Shown in pieces: positions 34,805 through 41,757 of a DNA stretch of 41,757 bases; the first letter of the stretch is position 1; the number at the start of each line of letters is the position of its first letter. The stretch is from Lysobacter antibioticus HS124 (GTDB lineage Bacteria; Pseudomonadota; Gammaproteobacteria; Xanthomonadales; Xanthomonadaceae): NCBI RefSeq assembly GCF_000336385.2, contig NZ_HG424497.1, forward strand, positions 1-41,757, in the 5' to 3' direction. The notes beneath the pieces were generated by a model. It saw only the letters and a program-made list of their open reading frames with translations, was not told where the DNA came from and ran no database searches. The translations under genes were made by a program, and so were the position numbers.

Positions 34805-35713
34805 ATGGACACGCTTCGTGGCTTGCACACCTTCGTGCGCGCGGTCGAACTCGGCAGCCTGTCGGCGGTCGCACGCGAGCTCGGCACCACCCAGCCGACG
34901 ATCAGCAAGACCGTCGCCGCACTGGAGCAGGAACTCGGCGTGCGCCTGCTGCAGCGGAGCACCACCCACCTGGCGCCGACCGAACAGGGCCGGCGCTTCT
35001 ACGAACGCGCGCGGCGGGTGCTGGAGGAATACGGCGAAGCGGTGGCCGACGCGCGCGGCCTCAGCCAGACGCCGGCTGGCCTGCTGCGCGTGGCCGCGCC
35101 GGTCAGCATCGGCGTGCTGCGGCTCAATCGCCTGGTGCAGGCGTTCCTGGCCCTGCATCCGCAGGTCGAGATCGAACTGATCCTCAACGACCGCTACGTC
35201 GATCTGGTCGAAGAAGGCATGGACCTGGCCCTGCGCATCGGCGCCAACCTGCCGCCGAACGCGGTCGCGCGCCGCATCGCGTCCTCGCCGCGCGGGCTGG
35301 TCGCCTCGCGCGACTATCTGGCCCGGCATGCGCCGATCCTTCATCCGCAGGACACCGCCGCGCACGATTACCTGCGCTTCGCCTGGGCCGGCGACACCTA
35401 CACCTTGCACGGCCCCGGCGGCGAGACCGCGGTGCTGCGCGGCGACGGACGTTACCGTATCAACAACTCGCTCGGCATCCGCGAAAGCTTCCTGATCGGC
35501 AGCGGCATCGGCCTGGCGCCGGCCTGGCTGGTGCAGGACCTGGTCGACGACGGAGCGTTGCAGTGGATCCTGCCGCAATGGCGGGCGTCGGCGCATGAGC
35601 TGTATCTGCTGTATCCGGCCCGCCGCTACCTGCCGGCGCGGACGCGGGCCTTGCTGGAATTCCTGAGCGAGCGCCTGCCGCAGCAGCCGGGTTTCGAGGC
35701 CGTCGCGGCGTGA
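34805..35713 (+). CDS. LysR-family transcriptional regulator
   Basis: A 302-residue regulator. The N-terminal winged helix-turn-helix occupies about 1-62 (LRGLHTFVRAVELGSLSAVARELGTTQPTISKTVAALEQELG is its core, residues 4-45). The effector-binding domain runs from about 90 to 295 and belongs to the CrgA/PA2206-like subgroup (GLLRVAAPVSIGVLRLNRLVQAFLALHP, DLVEEGMDLALRIG). The frame opens earlier at 34727, but the ATG at 34805 gives the standard LysR start. It probably controls the divergent SGNH hydrolase and oxidoreductase genes and itself through the palindrome at 34758-34776. Effector unknown. Confidence 0.92.
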   Translation: MDTLRGLHTFVRAVELGSLSAVARELGTTQPTISKTVAALEQELGVRLLQRSTTHLAPTEQGRRFYERARRVLEEYGEAVADARGLSQTPAGLLRVAAPVSIGVLRLNRLVQAFLALHPQVEIELILNDRYVDLVEEGMDLALRIGANLPPNAVARRIASSPRGLVASRDYLARHAPILHPQDTAAHDYLRFAWAGDTYTLHGPGGETAVLRGDGRYRINNSLGIRESFLIGSGIGLAPAWLVQDLVDDGALQWILPQWRASAHELYLLYPARRYLPARTRALLEFLSERLPQQPGFEAVAA

Positions 35714-35723
35714 GCGCGGCGGC

Positions 35724-36980
35724 TCAGGCGGCGCAATCGGCGACGGCCGCTTGCGGCGCTGGGATGCCGCGTTCGCGCGGTCGCGCATCCAGGCGCGCCG
35801 CCCACACCGCCAGCGCCAGGCCGGACAAGGTCACCAGCGCCGCGACCCAGGTCACCGCGCCGAGGCCGGGACCGTGCTCGATCACCGCGCCGCCGAGCCA
35901 GGCGCCGAGCGCATTGCCGAGGTTGAACGCGCCGATGTTGAGGCTGGAGGCCAGGTTCTGCCCGGCCGGGTCGGTCTTCTGCAGCACCCACAGCTGCAGC
36001 GGCGGCACGGTCGCGAACGCGGCCACGCCGAGCAGGCCGACGAAGGCCACCGCGGCGACGGCATGGTGCAGGGCGAAGGTCATGACGCCGAGCACCGCGG
36101 CCAGCGCGAGCAGGGTGCCGATCAACGCCGGCGCCAGGCGCTTGTCGGCGAAACGGCCGCCGATCAGGTTGCCGAGGATCATGCCGCCGCCGAACACCAG
36201 CAGGATCGGCGACACCGCGGCCTCGCCGAAGCCGCTGATGCGGGTCAGGATCGGCTGGATGAAGGTGTAGACGGTGAACACGCCGGCGAAGCCGAGCACG
36301 GTCATCAGCAGCCCGAGCAGCACCTGCGGATGCAGCACCGCCTTCACTTCGCGGCGCAGCGCCACCGGCTCGGGCTTGCTGCGGTCCTTCGGCACCAGGG
36401 TGGCGATCACCACCGTGGCGATCACGCCGATCGCGGCCACCGCCCAGAAGGTCGAGCGCCAGCCGAACTGCAGGCCGAGCCAGGCGCCGGCGGGCACGCC
36501 GAGCAGGGTGGCCACGGTCAGGCCGGTGAACATGATCGAGATCGCGGAGGCCTTCTTGTCGGCCGGCACCAGGCCGGTGGCGACCACCGCGCCGACGCCG
36601 AAGAAGGTGCCGTGGGCGAGCGAGGTGATGACCCGGGCGATCATCAGCACGGTGTAGTTCGGCGCGATCGCGCAGACGATGTTGCCGAGGGTGAAGATCA
36701 GCATCAACGCGACCAGCACCGCCTTGCGCGGCATGCGCCCGGTGGCGACGGTCAGCACCGGCGCGCCGACGAACACGCCCAGGGCATAGCCGGAGATCAG
36801 CAGCCCGGCCGCGGCCAGGCCGACCTGCAGGTCGGCGGCGACCTGCAACAGCAGGCCCATGATCACGAATTCGGTGGTGCCGATGCCGAACGCGCCGACG
36901 GTCAGGGCGTACAAGGCCAGCGGCAAGCGCCCGCCGGCGGCGGCCGGGGCGGCGGAGGAGGGAGCAGGGGAGGCATGCAT
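35724..36980 (-). CDS. MFS transporter, DHA1 family (AraJ/YdhP-like exporter)
   Basis: A 418-residue, 12-helix major facilitator. TM1 contains LALYALTVGAFGIGTTEFVIMGLL, a hallmark of the DHA1 sugar-efflux/arabinose-efflux-like subgroup. Loop 2-3 carries the degenerate motif A ATGRMPRK, and TM5 has the antiporter motif C variant TVATLLGVPAGAWLG. It should export small hydrophilic metabolites or drugs by proton antiport. The ATG at 36980 is chosen over the upstream frame end at 37025 because the family starts there. It is convergent with the first LysR gene (10 bp between stops) and divergent from the second (101 bp), which is its likely regulator. Confidence 0.88.
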   Translation of the reverse strand: MHASPAPSSAAPAAAGGRLPLALYALTVGAFGIGTTEFVIMGLLLQVAADLQVGLAAAGLLISGYALGVFVGAPVLTVATGRMPRKAVLVALMLIFTLGNIVCAIAPNYTVLMIARVITSLAHGTFFGVGAVVATGLVPADKKASAISIMFTGLTVATLLGVPAGAWLGLQFGWRSTFWAVAAIGVIATVVIATLVPKDRSKPEPVALRREVKAVLHPQVLLGLLMTVLGFAGVFTVYTFIQPILTRISGFGEAAVSPILLVFGGGMILGNLIGGRFADKRLAPALIGTLLALAAVLGVMTFALHHAVAAVAFVGLLGVAAFATVPPLQLWVLQKTDPAGQNLASSLNIGAFNLGNALGAWLGGAVIEHGPGLGAVTWVAALVTLSGLALAVWAARLDARPRERGIPAPQAAVADCAA

Positions 36981-37038
36981 GACGGCGCATCCAGGAGGGC
37001 GAGGCGGCAGTCTGGGCGCTTGCATATTGTGGAAAAAC

Positions 37039-37051
37039 CGCCAGGATGGCG
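37039..37051. promoter_or_regulatory. small palindrome in the MFS/LysR divergent spacer
   Basis: CGCCA-GGA-TGGCG at 37039-37051, next to an AT-rich stretch (AACGAATAATTGAAA at 37062-37076). Possible site for the adjacent LysR protein. Confidence 0.35.
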
Positions 37052-37081
37052 AATCACTATCAACGAATAATTGAAAGTGGC

Positions 37082-37996
37082 ATGGACCGTATCGCCGACC
37101 TGCACCTGTTCCTGCGCGTACTCGACCTGGGTTCGATCAGCGCCGCCGCGCGCAGCCTGGACCTGTCGGTCGCGGTCGCCAGCCAGCGCCTGAAGCGGCT
37201 GGAACGCGAACTCGGCGTACGCCTGCTGCACCGGACCACCCGTCAATTGCATGCCACCGCCGAAGGCCTGGCCCTGGCCGAGCGCGGCCGGGGACTGATC
37301 GAAGAGCTGGAGGCGCTGACCGCCGACCTGCGCCGCGCCGGCAGCGAACCGGCGGGATTGCTGAGGGTCACCACCTCGGCCGCGTTCGGGCGCCTGTACC
37401 TTTCGCCGCTGCTGCCCGAGTTCCAGCGCCGCTACCCGGCGGTGCGGCTGAGCGCGAACCTGACCGACCAGAACCTGGACCTGATCGCCTCCGGCATGGA
37501 CCTGGCGATCCGCATCGGCGCGCTCGACGATTCCAGCCTGGTCGCGCGCAAGCTGGCCGACAATCGCCGCGTGCTGGCGGCCTCGCCCGAGTACCTGCGC
37601 CGGCACGGCGCGCCGCGCACGCCGGAGGATCTGATCGCGCACGAATGCCTGGTGCTGGTCGGCGGGCAGGGGCGGATGGAGGACTGGCGCCTGCTCGACC
37701 GCGACGGCGCGGCGAGCACGGTGCGGGTCAACGGCCGGATCGAAAGCAACTTCGGCGAAGTGCTGCGCGACGCCGCGATCGCCGGCCTGGGCATCGCCCA
37801 CTTCTCGGTCTGGCACGTGCACGAAGACCTGCGCAGCGGGCGCCTGGTGCAGGTGCTGCCGGATTACCGGCTGCCGGACACGGCGATCAGCGCGGTGATG
37901 CCGCAGCGGCGCTTCGTGCCGTTGCGCGTGCGCGCCTTCATCGACTTCGTCGCCGAGTCCTTCGGCGATGTGCCGCCGTGGGAGCGCGGCGGTTAG
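37082..37996 (+). CDS. LysR-family transcriptional regulator
   Basis: A 304-residue regulator with an N-terminal helix-turn-helix (about 1-60: LHLFLRVLDLGSISAAARSLDLSVAVASQRLKRLE is its core, residues 6-40) and a CrgA-type effector domain (GLLRVTTSAAFGRLYLSPLLPEFQRRYP, DLIASGMDLAIRIGALDDSSLVARKL). The frame has an earlier ATG at 37046, but the ATG at 37082 gives the usual MDRIADLHLFLRVLD start; ribosome sites are weak for both. Divergence from the DHA1 exporter suggests it controls that gene in response to an unknown small molecule. A repeat-filled region follows. Confidence 0.9.
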   Translation: MDRIADLHLFLRVLDLGSISAAARSLDLSVAVASQRLKRLERELGVRLLHRTTRQLHATAEGLALAERGRGLIEELEALTADLRRAGSEPAGLLRVTTSAAFGRLYLSPLLPEFQRRYPAVRLSANLTDQNLDLIASGMDLAIRIGALDDSSLVARKLADNRRVLAASPEYLRRHGAPRTPEDLIAHECLVLVGGQGRMEDWRLLDRDGAASTVRVNGRIESNFGEVLRDAAIAGLGIAHFSVWHVHEDLRSGRLVQVLPDYRLPDTAISAVMPQRRFVPLRVRAFIDFVAESFGDVPPWERGG

Positions 37997-38043
37997 CGCT
38001 GCACGCCTTTGCGTAAGCGGTAGGGGATGTCCTGCGGTCATAG

Positions 38044-38221
38044 GCCGCGACCCCGGTATCCGTAGAGAATCCAGCGCCGATGTCGTCGAGCGAAGCCCGA
38101 AACCGTCGCGAGGGTAGGAGCGGCGCAAGCCGCGACCCCGGGACGTGCAGAGAGCCCAACGCCGACGTCATCGATCGAAGCCCGCAACCGTCGCCGAGTA
38201 GGAGCGGCGCAAGCCGCGACC
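38044..38221. repeat. tandem repeat of about 85 bp
   Basis: Unit starts GCCGCGACCCCGG at 38044 and 38129, and its leading GCCGCGACC recurs at 38213, giving periods of 85 and 84 bp. The two full units share GCGCCGA/CGCCGA, GTCGTCGAGCGAAGCCCG-like and ACCGTCGC blocks with scattered substitutions. Confidence 0.7.
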
Positions 38222-38332
38222 GCCATCGGTCATTCTCGCCGCGCCTTTGTCCTGGGCCCCCTGTAGGAGCGGCGTAAGCCGCGACCGCGCTCTTGCGACC
38301 TCGCGGCGTCGGTCGTTCGAAAGCCTGTGAAG

Positions 38333-38356
38333 CTCCAAAGCTCCAAAGCTCCAAAG
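38333..38356. repeat. triplicated 8-mer
   Basis: CTCCAAAG occurs three times head to tail at 38333-38356, followed by CAAAG. Confidence 0.85.
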
Positions 38357-38387
38357 CAAAGCTTCCGTCCGCACGCGGCCGGGTCAC

Positions 38388-38449
38388 TTTCTTTGTCCAA
38401 GGCGACAACGTCCTACTGGATTTCCTTCGGTCAAAAGTAACCAAAGAAA
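38388..38449. repeat. inverted repeat TTTCTTTG/CAAAGAAA
   Basis: TTTCTTTG at 38388-38395 and CAAAGAAA at 38442-38449 flank 46 bp. The combination GTCACTTTCTTTG ... AGTAACCAAAGAAAA resembles a recurrent intergenic element of this bacterial group, here next to REP units. Confidence 0.55.
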
Positions 38450-38613
38450 ACGCCATGACCGTTTCGGATCAAAAGCCACGATGGGATGAGGTTTTCGCCG
38501 GACTGCTCCGCACAGGCTCTTCCTGGCTTGGCTGCGCACGGCCCGTCTCTCTGCGGGCCGCCCTTCGGGGCTTCAGGGCGTTCTCGCGAGATCGCTGCGG
38601 CGCCAGGCTCTTC

Positions 38614-38637
38614 ACGGCAACGGCAACGGCAACGGCA
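38614..38637. repeat. hexamer tandem repeat
   Basis: ACGGCA repeated four times at 38614-38637. Confidence 0.85.
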
Positions 38638-38885
38638 AGCGCTGCGTCGCAATTAGGGTAGAAGCGGCACAAACCGCGACCACCATGCGCCGATTTCACG
38701 GCGATCCCTTGTAGGAGCGGCGTAAGCCGCGACCACACGGCGCGCAGGAAAACCACCGCCGCCGGAATGGATCGAAGCCGCGTTCCGTGGCCTTCGAGTC
38801 GCCACGTCGTCGACGGACTGTCGCGGTCGCGGCGCGGTCAGAGGAAATTCCCGCAGGACGCCGCTCCTATCCTGCCGCTAGGCCC

Positions 38886-39677
38886 TCAATCGAACGCGAA
38901 CGCATCCAGGGCCAGCGAGCCCATTTCGTGCGAGCGGTGCAGGCCGCGCGCGGTCGGCGCTTCGCCGGCGGCGCCGAGGGCGACGAACAGCGGCATCAGG
39001 TGTTCGACCGTGGGGTGGGCGCGATGTGCGTGCGGAGCCTGGGCCTGCCAGTCGAGCAGGGCGGGCACGTCGTGCGCGATCAGGCGCCGGCGCATCCAGT
39101 CGGCGAACTCGGCCGCCCAGGACGGCATCGGCGCATCGCGGTCGCCCCAGTCCAGATCGCCGAGGTTGTGCACGAAGCCGCCGGAGCCGATCACCAACAC
39201 GCCTCCGTCGCGCAGCGACGACAACGCTTGGCCGACCGCGTAGTGGCGCCGCGCATCGCCGTGCGGCATCACCGACAGCGGCACCACCGGGATATCGGCC
39301 TGCGGGTACATCCGCCGCAGCGGCACCCACACGCCGTGGTCGAGACCATGGTTGTCGCGCAGCCGCGGTTCCAGGCCGGCGTCGGCGAGGCGGTCGCGGA
39401 TCTCCTCGGCCAGCCGCGGCAGGCCCGGCGCCGGGTACTGGATCCGGTACAGCGGCTCGGGGAACCCGCCGAAGTCGTGCACGGTATGCGGCCGATCGTG
39501 GCCGCCGACCATCGGCCGGTCGGTCATGAAGTGAGCGGACGCGATCACGATCGCGCGCGGCCAGGGCAGCTGCTGGCCGAGTCCGTCCAGGAAACGCCCG
39601 GCGGGCGAATCCTCCAAGGCGAGCATCGGCGAGCCGTGCGAGAGGAACAGGGTCGGCAGGCGGGTGGGGATGTCCAT
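38886..39677 (-). CDS. class III extradiol dioxygenase, 4,5-DOPA dioxygenase family (YgiD-like)
   Basis: A 263-residue cytosolic enzyme of the LigB superfamily. The metal-ligand pattern of YgiD/plant DODA is present: H14 (LFLSHGSPM), H49 (VIASAHF), H170 (GGFVHNL) and H226 in HPTVEHLMPLFVALGAA. DNHGLDHGVWVPLRRMYP is the other family signature. The zinc or iron enzyme should open the ring of a catechol; the physiological substrate in bacteria is unclear. The reading frame extends upstream to 39884, overlapping the prpD promoter region, but the ATG at 39677 gives the family length. No good Shine-Dalgarno is visible. It diverges from prpD. Confidence 0.9.
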   Translation of the reverse strand: MDIPTRLPTLFLSHGSPMLALEDSPAGRFLDGLGQQLPWPRAIVIASAHFMTDRPMVGGHDRPHTVHDFGGFPEPLYRIQYPAPGLPRLAEEIRDRLADAGLEPRLRDNHGLDHGVWVPLRRMYPQADIPVVPLSVMPHGDARRHYAVGQALSSLRDGGVLVIGSGGFVHNLGDLDWGDRDAPMPSWAAEFADWMRRRLIAHDVPALLDWQAQAPHAHRAHPTVEHLMPLFVALGAAGEAPTARGLHRSHEMGSLALDAFAFD

Positions 39678-39863
39678 GCGCCCAGGGTGATCCCGCGCCG
39701 GGCGATTTCCAAGTCGGGCTGGCGCGCCTGATCGTTCCGCCCCTGTTCGCAATGCGGTCGCTGCGAAGCGATTGTTGACCGGCGGTGCCCGGCCGCGGCT
39801 TGCCGTTCCTGCCTGCGCCCGCGCCTTCCGGCCGGCCCGTGCCGCCGGCTCCCCGCCGTCTGG

Positions 39864-39869
39864 CAAAAT
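39864..39869 (+). promoter_or_regulatory. -10-like element before prpD
   Basis: CAAAAT within GGCAAAATAGCCGG, 32 bp before the prpD ATG. It resembles GGTAAAATGCCGG before prpB; no good -35 is visible. Confidence 0.35.
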
Positions 39870-39901
39870 AGCCGGCTCACTCACCCGCAGGCCTCTTGCA
39901 C

Positions 39902-41356
39902 ATGAGCCACTTCGACATCCGTTCGACCGTCCGCCCCGATCCCGACAAGCCGATGGTCGACATCGCCGACTACGTCGCCGACTACAAGATCGATTCGAAG
40001 GAGGCCTTTGATACCGCGCGCTACATGCTGCTGGACTCGCTGGCCTGCGCGGCGCTGGCGATGGACCACAAGGAATGCCTCAAGCACCTCGGCCCGCTGG
40101 TGCCGGGCGGCGAGATGAAGGGCGGCGCGCGCGTGCCGTTCACCTCCTACGAGCTCGACCCGGTCCAGGCCGCCTACAACATCGGCGTGCAAATCCGCTG
40201 GCTCGACTTCAACGACACCTGGCTGGCCGCCGAATGGGGCCATCCCTCCGACAACCTCGGCGCCATCCTCGGCGTCGCCGACTACCTGGGCCGCAAGGCC
40301 GAGGCCGAAGGCGGCCAGGCGATGACCGTGCGCGACGTGCTCGGCTACGCGATCAAGGCGCACGAAATCCAGGGCGGCTACGCGCTAAAGAACTCGTTCA
40401 ACCGGGTCGGCCTCGACCACGTGATCCTGGTCCGCCTGGCCTCGACCGCGGTCGCCACCCAGATGCTGGGCGGCGGCAAGGACGAGATCGTCACCGCGGT
40501 CTCGCACTCCTGGATCGACAACGGCGTGCTGCGCACCTACCGCCACGCGCCGAACACCGGCCCGCGCAAGAGCTGGGCCGCCGGCGACGCCTGCCGCCGC
40601 GCCGTGACCCACGCGCTGAACGCCAACAAGGGCGTGGTCGGCTACCCGAGCGCGTTGTCGGTCAAGACCTGGGGCTTTTACGACATCGCCTTCAAGGGCA
40701 AGCAGTTCGAGTTCGAACGCCCGTTCGGCAGCTACGTGATGGAGAACGTGCTGTTCAAGATCTCCTTCCCGGCCGAGTTCCACGCCCAGACCGCGGTCGA
40801 GTGCGCGATGAAGCTGCACGATCAGGTCAAGGACAAGCTCGACCAGATCGAGCGCGTCGAACTGGAGACCCAGGAAGCCGGCGTGCGCATCATCGACAAG
40901 ACCGGCCCGCTGGCCAACTACGCCGACCGCGACCACTGCCTGCAGTACATGGTCGCCGTGCCGCTGATCTTCGGCCGCCTGACCGCCGACGACTACGTCG
41001 ACGCGGTCGCCGCCGACCCGCGCATCGACGCCCTGCGCGACAAGATGGTGGTCAAGGAGAACGAGCAGTTCACCAAGGACTACTTCGACCCGGACAAGCG
41101 CTACATCGGCAACTCGGTGCAGGTGTTCTTCAAGGACGGCAGCTCGACCGACAAGGTCTCGATCGACTATCCGATCGGCCACCGCAAGCGCCGCGCCGAA
41201 GGCATCCCGGTGCTGATGGCCAAGTTCGAAGCCGCGATCCGGGCCAAGCTGCCGGCCGCCCAGGCCGAGCGCCTGCTGGCCCTGGCGGCCAAGCCGGACG
41301 AACTGGAAGCGCTGCCGATCACCGAGTTCCTCGGCCTGTTCGCCGCCGCCAAGTAA
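39902..41356 (+). CDS. prpD: 2-methylcitrate dehydratase
   Basis: A 484-residue MmgE/PrpD-family enzyme dehydrating 2-methylcitrate to 2-methyl-cis-aconitate. Family stretches are ARYMLLDSLACAALAM, RWLDFNDTWLAAEWGHPSDN, AYAIKAHEIQG-like GYAIKAHEIQGGYALKNSFN, GKDEIVTAVSHSWIDNG, GPRKSWAAGDA and PVGHRKRR-like YPIGHRKRRAEGIP. Length equals the E. coli-type stand-alone PrpD, which does not need AcnD/PrpF. The ATG at 39902 is two codons after a possible TTG; the ribosome site is weak. It is 20.8 kb from prpC and stands alone after the divergent dioxygenase gene. Rehydration to methylisocitrate would need an aconitase encoded elsewhere. Confidence 0.94.
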   Translation: MSHFDIRSTVRPDPDKPMVDIADYVADYKIDSKEAFDTARYMLLDSLACAALAMDHKECLKHLGPLVPGGEMKGGARVPFTSYELDPVQAAYNIGVQIRWLDFNDTWLAAEWGHPSDNLGAILGVADYLGRKAEAEGGQAMTVRDVLGYAIKAHEIQGGYALKNSFNRVGLDHVILVRLASTAVATQMLGGGKDEIVTAVSHSWIDNGVLRTYRHAPNTGPRKSWAAGDACRRAVTHALNANKGVVGYPSALSVKTWGFYDIAFKGKQFEFERPFGSYVMENVLFKISFPAEFHAQTAVECAMKLHDQVKDKLDQIERVELETQEAGVRIIDKTGPLANYADRDHCLQYMVAVPLIFGRLTADDYVDAVAADPRIDALRDKMVVKENEQFTKDYFDPDKRYIGNSVQVFFKDGSSTDKVSIDYPIGHRKRRAEGIPVLMAKFEAAIRAKLPAAQAERLLALAAKPDELEALPITEFLGLFAAAK

Positions 41357-41382
41357 AGCCTCGCCGCGGCGACTCATTCGAA

Positions 41383-41410
41383 TGCGCAAAGCCGGGCCCG
41401 GCTTTGCGCA
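41383..41410. terminator. perfect 28-bp palindrome after prpD
   Basis: TGCGCAAAGCCGGG mirrored exactly by CCCGGCTTTGCGCA (14-bp arms, centre GGGCCC), 26 bp past the prpD stop. No T-tract, so a factor-assisted terminator or 3'-end stabiliser is likely. Confidence 0.55.
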
Positions 41411-41604
41411 CATCGAAACTGAACGAATCACGACTCGCAGCGGATTCGGTGACGCTGCGCGTCGATATGTTAGACGGTTGTTAACACCGCTTTCACGTTG
41501 GCAAACCTAACCTGCGCGGGATGGCGTCATCCAGGCGACCGTCCTGAACGGTAGAAACCTCGCAGACGCGGTTTTCCGAATTTTTTTGACTCAGGAGCTA
41601 CAAG

Positions 41605-41757
41605 ATGAATAAGAAACTCCTCTGCGCCGCCCTGCTGGGTGGCCTGAGCCTCGCCCAGGTCGCCAGCGCGCAGGACTTCGACGACCGCTGGTACCTGACC
41701 GGTTCGGCCGGCATGAACGTCCAGGACAACGACCGCGGCACCCGCAACGCTCCGTTC
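41605..41757 (+). CDS. OmpA-family outer-membrane protein (N-terminal part, cut by window end)
   Basis: The first 51 codons are present. A Sec signal peptide (MNKKLLCAALLGGLSLAQ.ASA, cleavage before QDFDD) is followed by DDRWYLTGSAGMNVQDNDR, the start of an OmpA-type beta-barrel as found in xanthomonad OmpA-like proteins. The C-terminal peptidoglycan-binding domain, if present, lies outside the window. AGGAG at 41593-41597 with a 7-base gap supports the ATG. A conserved-looking leader of nearly 200 bp (41411-41604) precedes it, less GC-rich than its surroundings and ending in a T-run at 41581-41587; I could not assign a promoter within it. Confidence 0.85.
   Translation, partial: MNKKLLCAALLGGLSLAQVASAQDFDDRWYLTGSAGMNVQDNDRGTRNAPF

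Larger units (their letters stand above)
38114..38734 (+). repeat. cluster of five REP-like units
   Basis: GTAGGAGCGGCG(C/T)AAGCCGCGACC recurs at 38114-38137, 38198-38221, 38263-38286 and 38711-38734, with a degenerate copy at 38658-38681. Each is internally palindromic (GCGGC/GCCGC). An inverse copy is at 20102-20124. All five here share orientation. The stretch 37997-38885 has no gene I can support. Confidence 0.8.

Noticed and set aside
38293-38661. 122-codon ORF in the repeat region
   Set aside because: It is composed of intergenic repeats (CTCCAAAG triplet, TTTCTTTG pair, ACGGCA hexamers), has no ribosome site and no domain.
38114-38734. CRISPR-like spacing of similar 24-bp units
   Set aside because: Units are palindromic REP elements with irregular spacing of 61, 41 and over 370 bp, partly similar spacers and no cas genes.

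Overview
The window reads as ordinary chromosome from a very GC-rich gammaproteobacterium. I infer Lysobacter or a close Xanthomonadaceae relative, from three things: dense high-GC coding with short spacers, the intergenic repeat families (gtaggagcggcgNaagccgcgacc-type and gggattcgggatt-type), and gene content such as a split propionate cluster, a TonB receptor and an MksFEB-type condensin. No rRNA, tRNA, CRISPR array, intact insertion sequence or prophage was seen.

Layout. (1) 1-2990: a PLP aminotransferase, a membrane-anchored glutaredoxin-like protein and malate dehydrogenase, closed by a UUCG-loop terminator. (2) 3132-13366: a C4-dicarboxylate sensing and uptake block. A NarL-type response regulator converges on a hybrid histidine kinase with a DctB-like periplasmic sensor. 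On the kinase strand follow an OprP/OprO-type porin, DctA and a KgtP-like permease; a TonB-dependent receptor diverges from these. (3) 13690-19150: propionyl-CoA catabolism, prpE - SUFU-domain protein - prpB - prpC; prpD lies 20 kb away at 39902. (4) 19371-24265: a small unknown protein, a beta-class GST, a SleB-like hydrolase, a 778-bp gene-poor stretch with an AT-rich island, and fadH. (5) 24446-29710: a tightly overlapping MksF-MksE-MksB condensin operon. (6) 29711-32286: an EF-G paralogue behind a long leader holding a promoter-like element, two short ORFs, an intrinsic terminator and nested hairpins. (7) 32300-37996: a zinc-type alcohol dehydrogenase family oxidoreductase and a secreted SGNH hydrolase, then two LysR regulators and an MFS exporter. 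(8) 37997-38885: a repeat-dense gene-free stretch. (9) 38886-41757: a DODA-type dioxygenase, prpD and the start of an OmpA-like protein.

How they fit together. The kinase, regulator, porin, DctA and permease plausibly form one regulon for scavenging C4-dicarboxylates and related acids, which enter central metabolism through malate dehydrogenase. The prp genes convert propionate, for example from odd-chain or branched catabolism, to pyruvate and succinate; FadH serves unsaturated fatty-acid oxidation.

The best leads for something undescribed are the attenuator-like leader of the EF-G paralogue, the MksFEB operon without a nuclease subunit and with oppositely charged tails, the SUFU-domain gene inside the propionate cluster, and the AT-rich island with an orphan terminator near 21.7 kb. 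All functional statements rest on motif reading and family knowledge; no database search was run.
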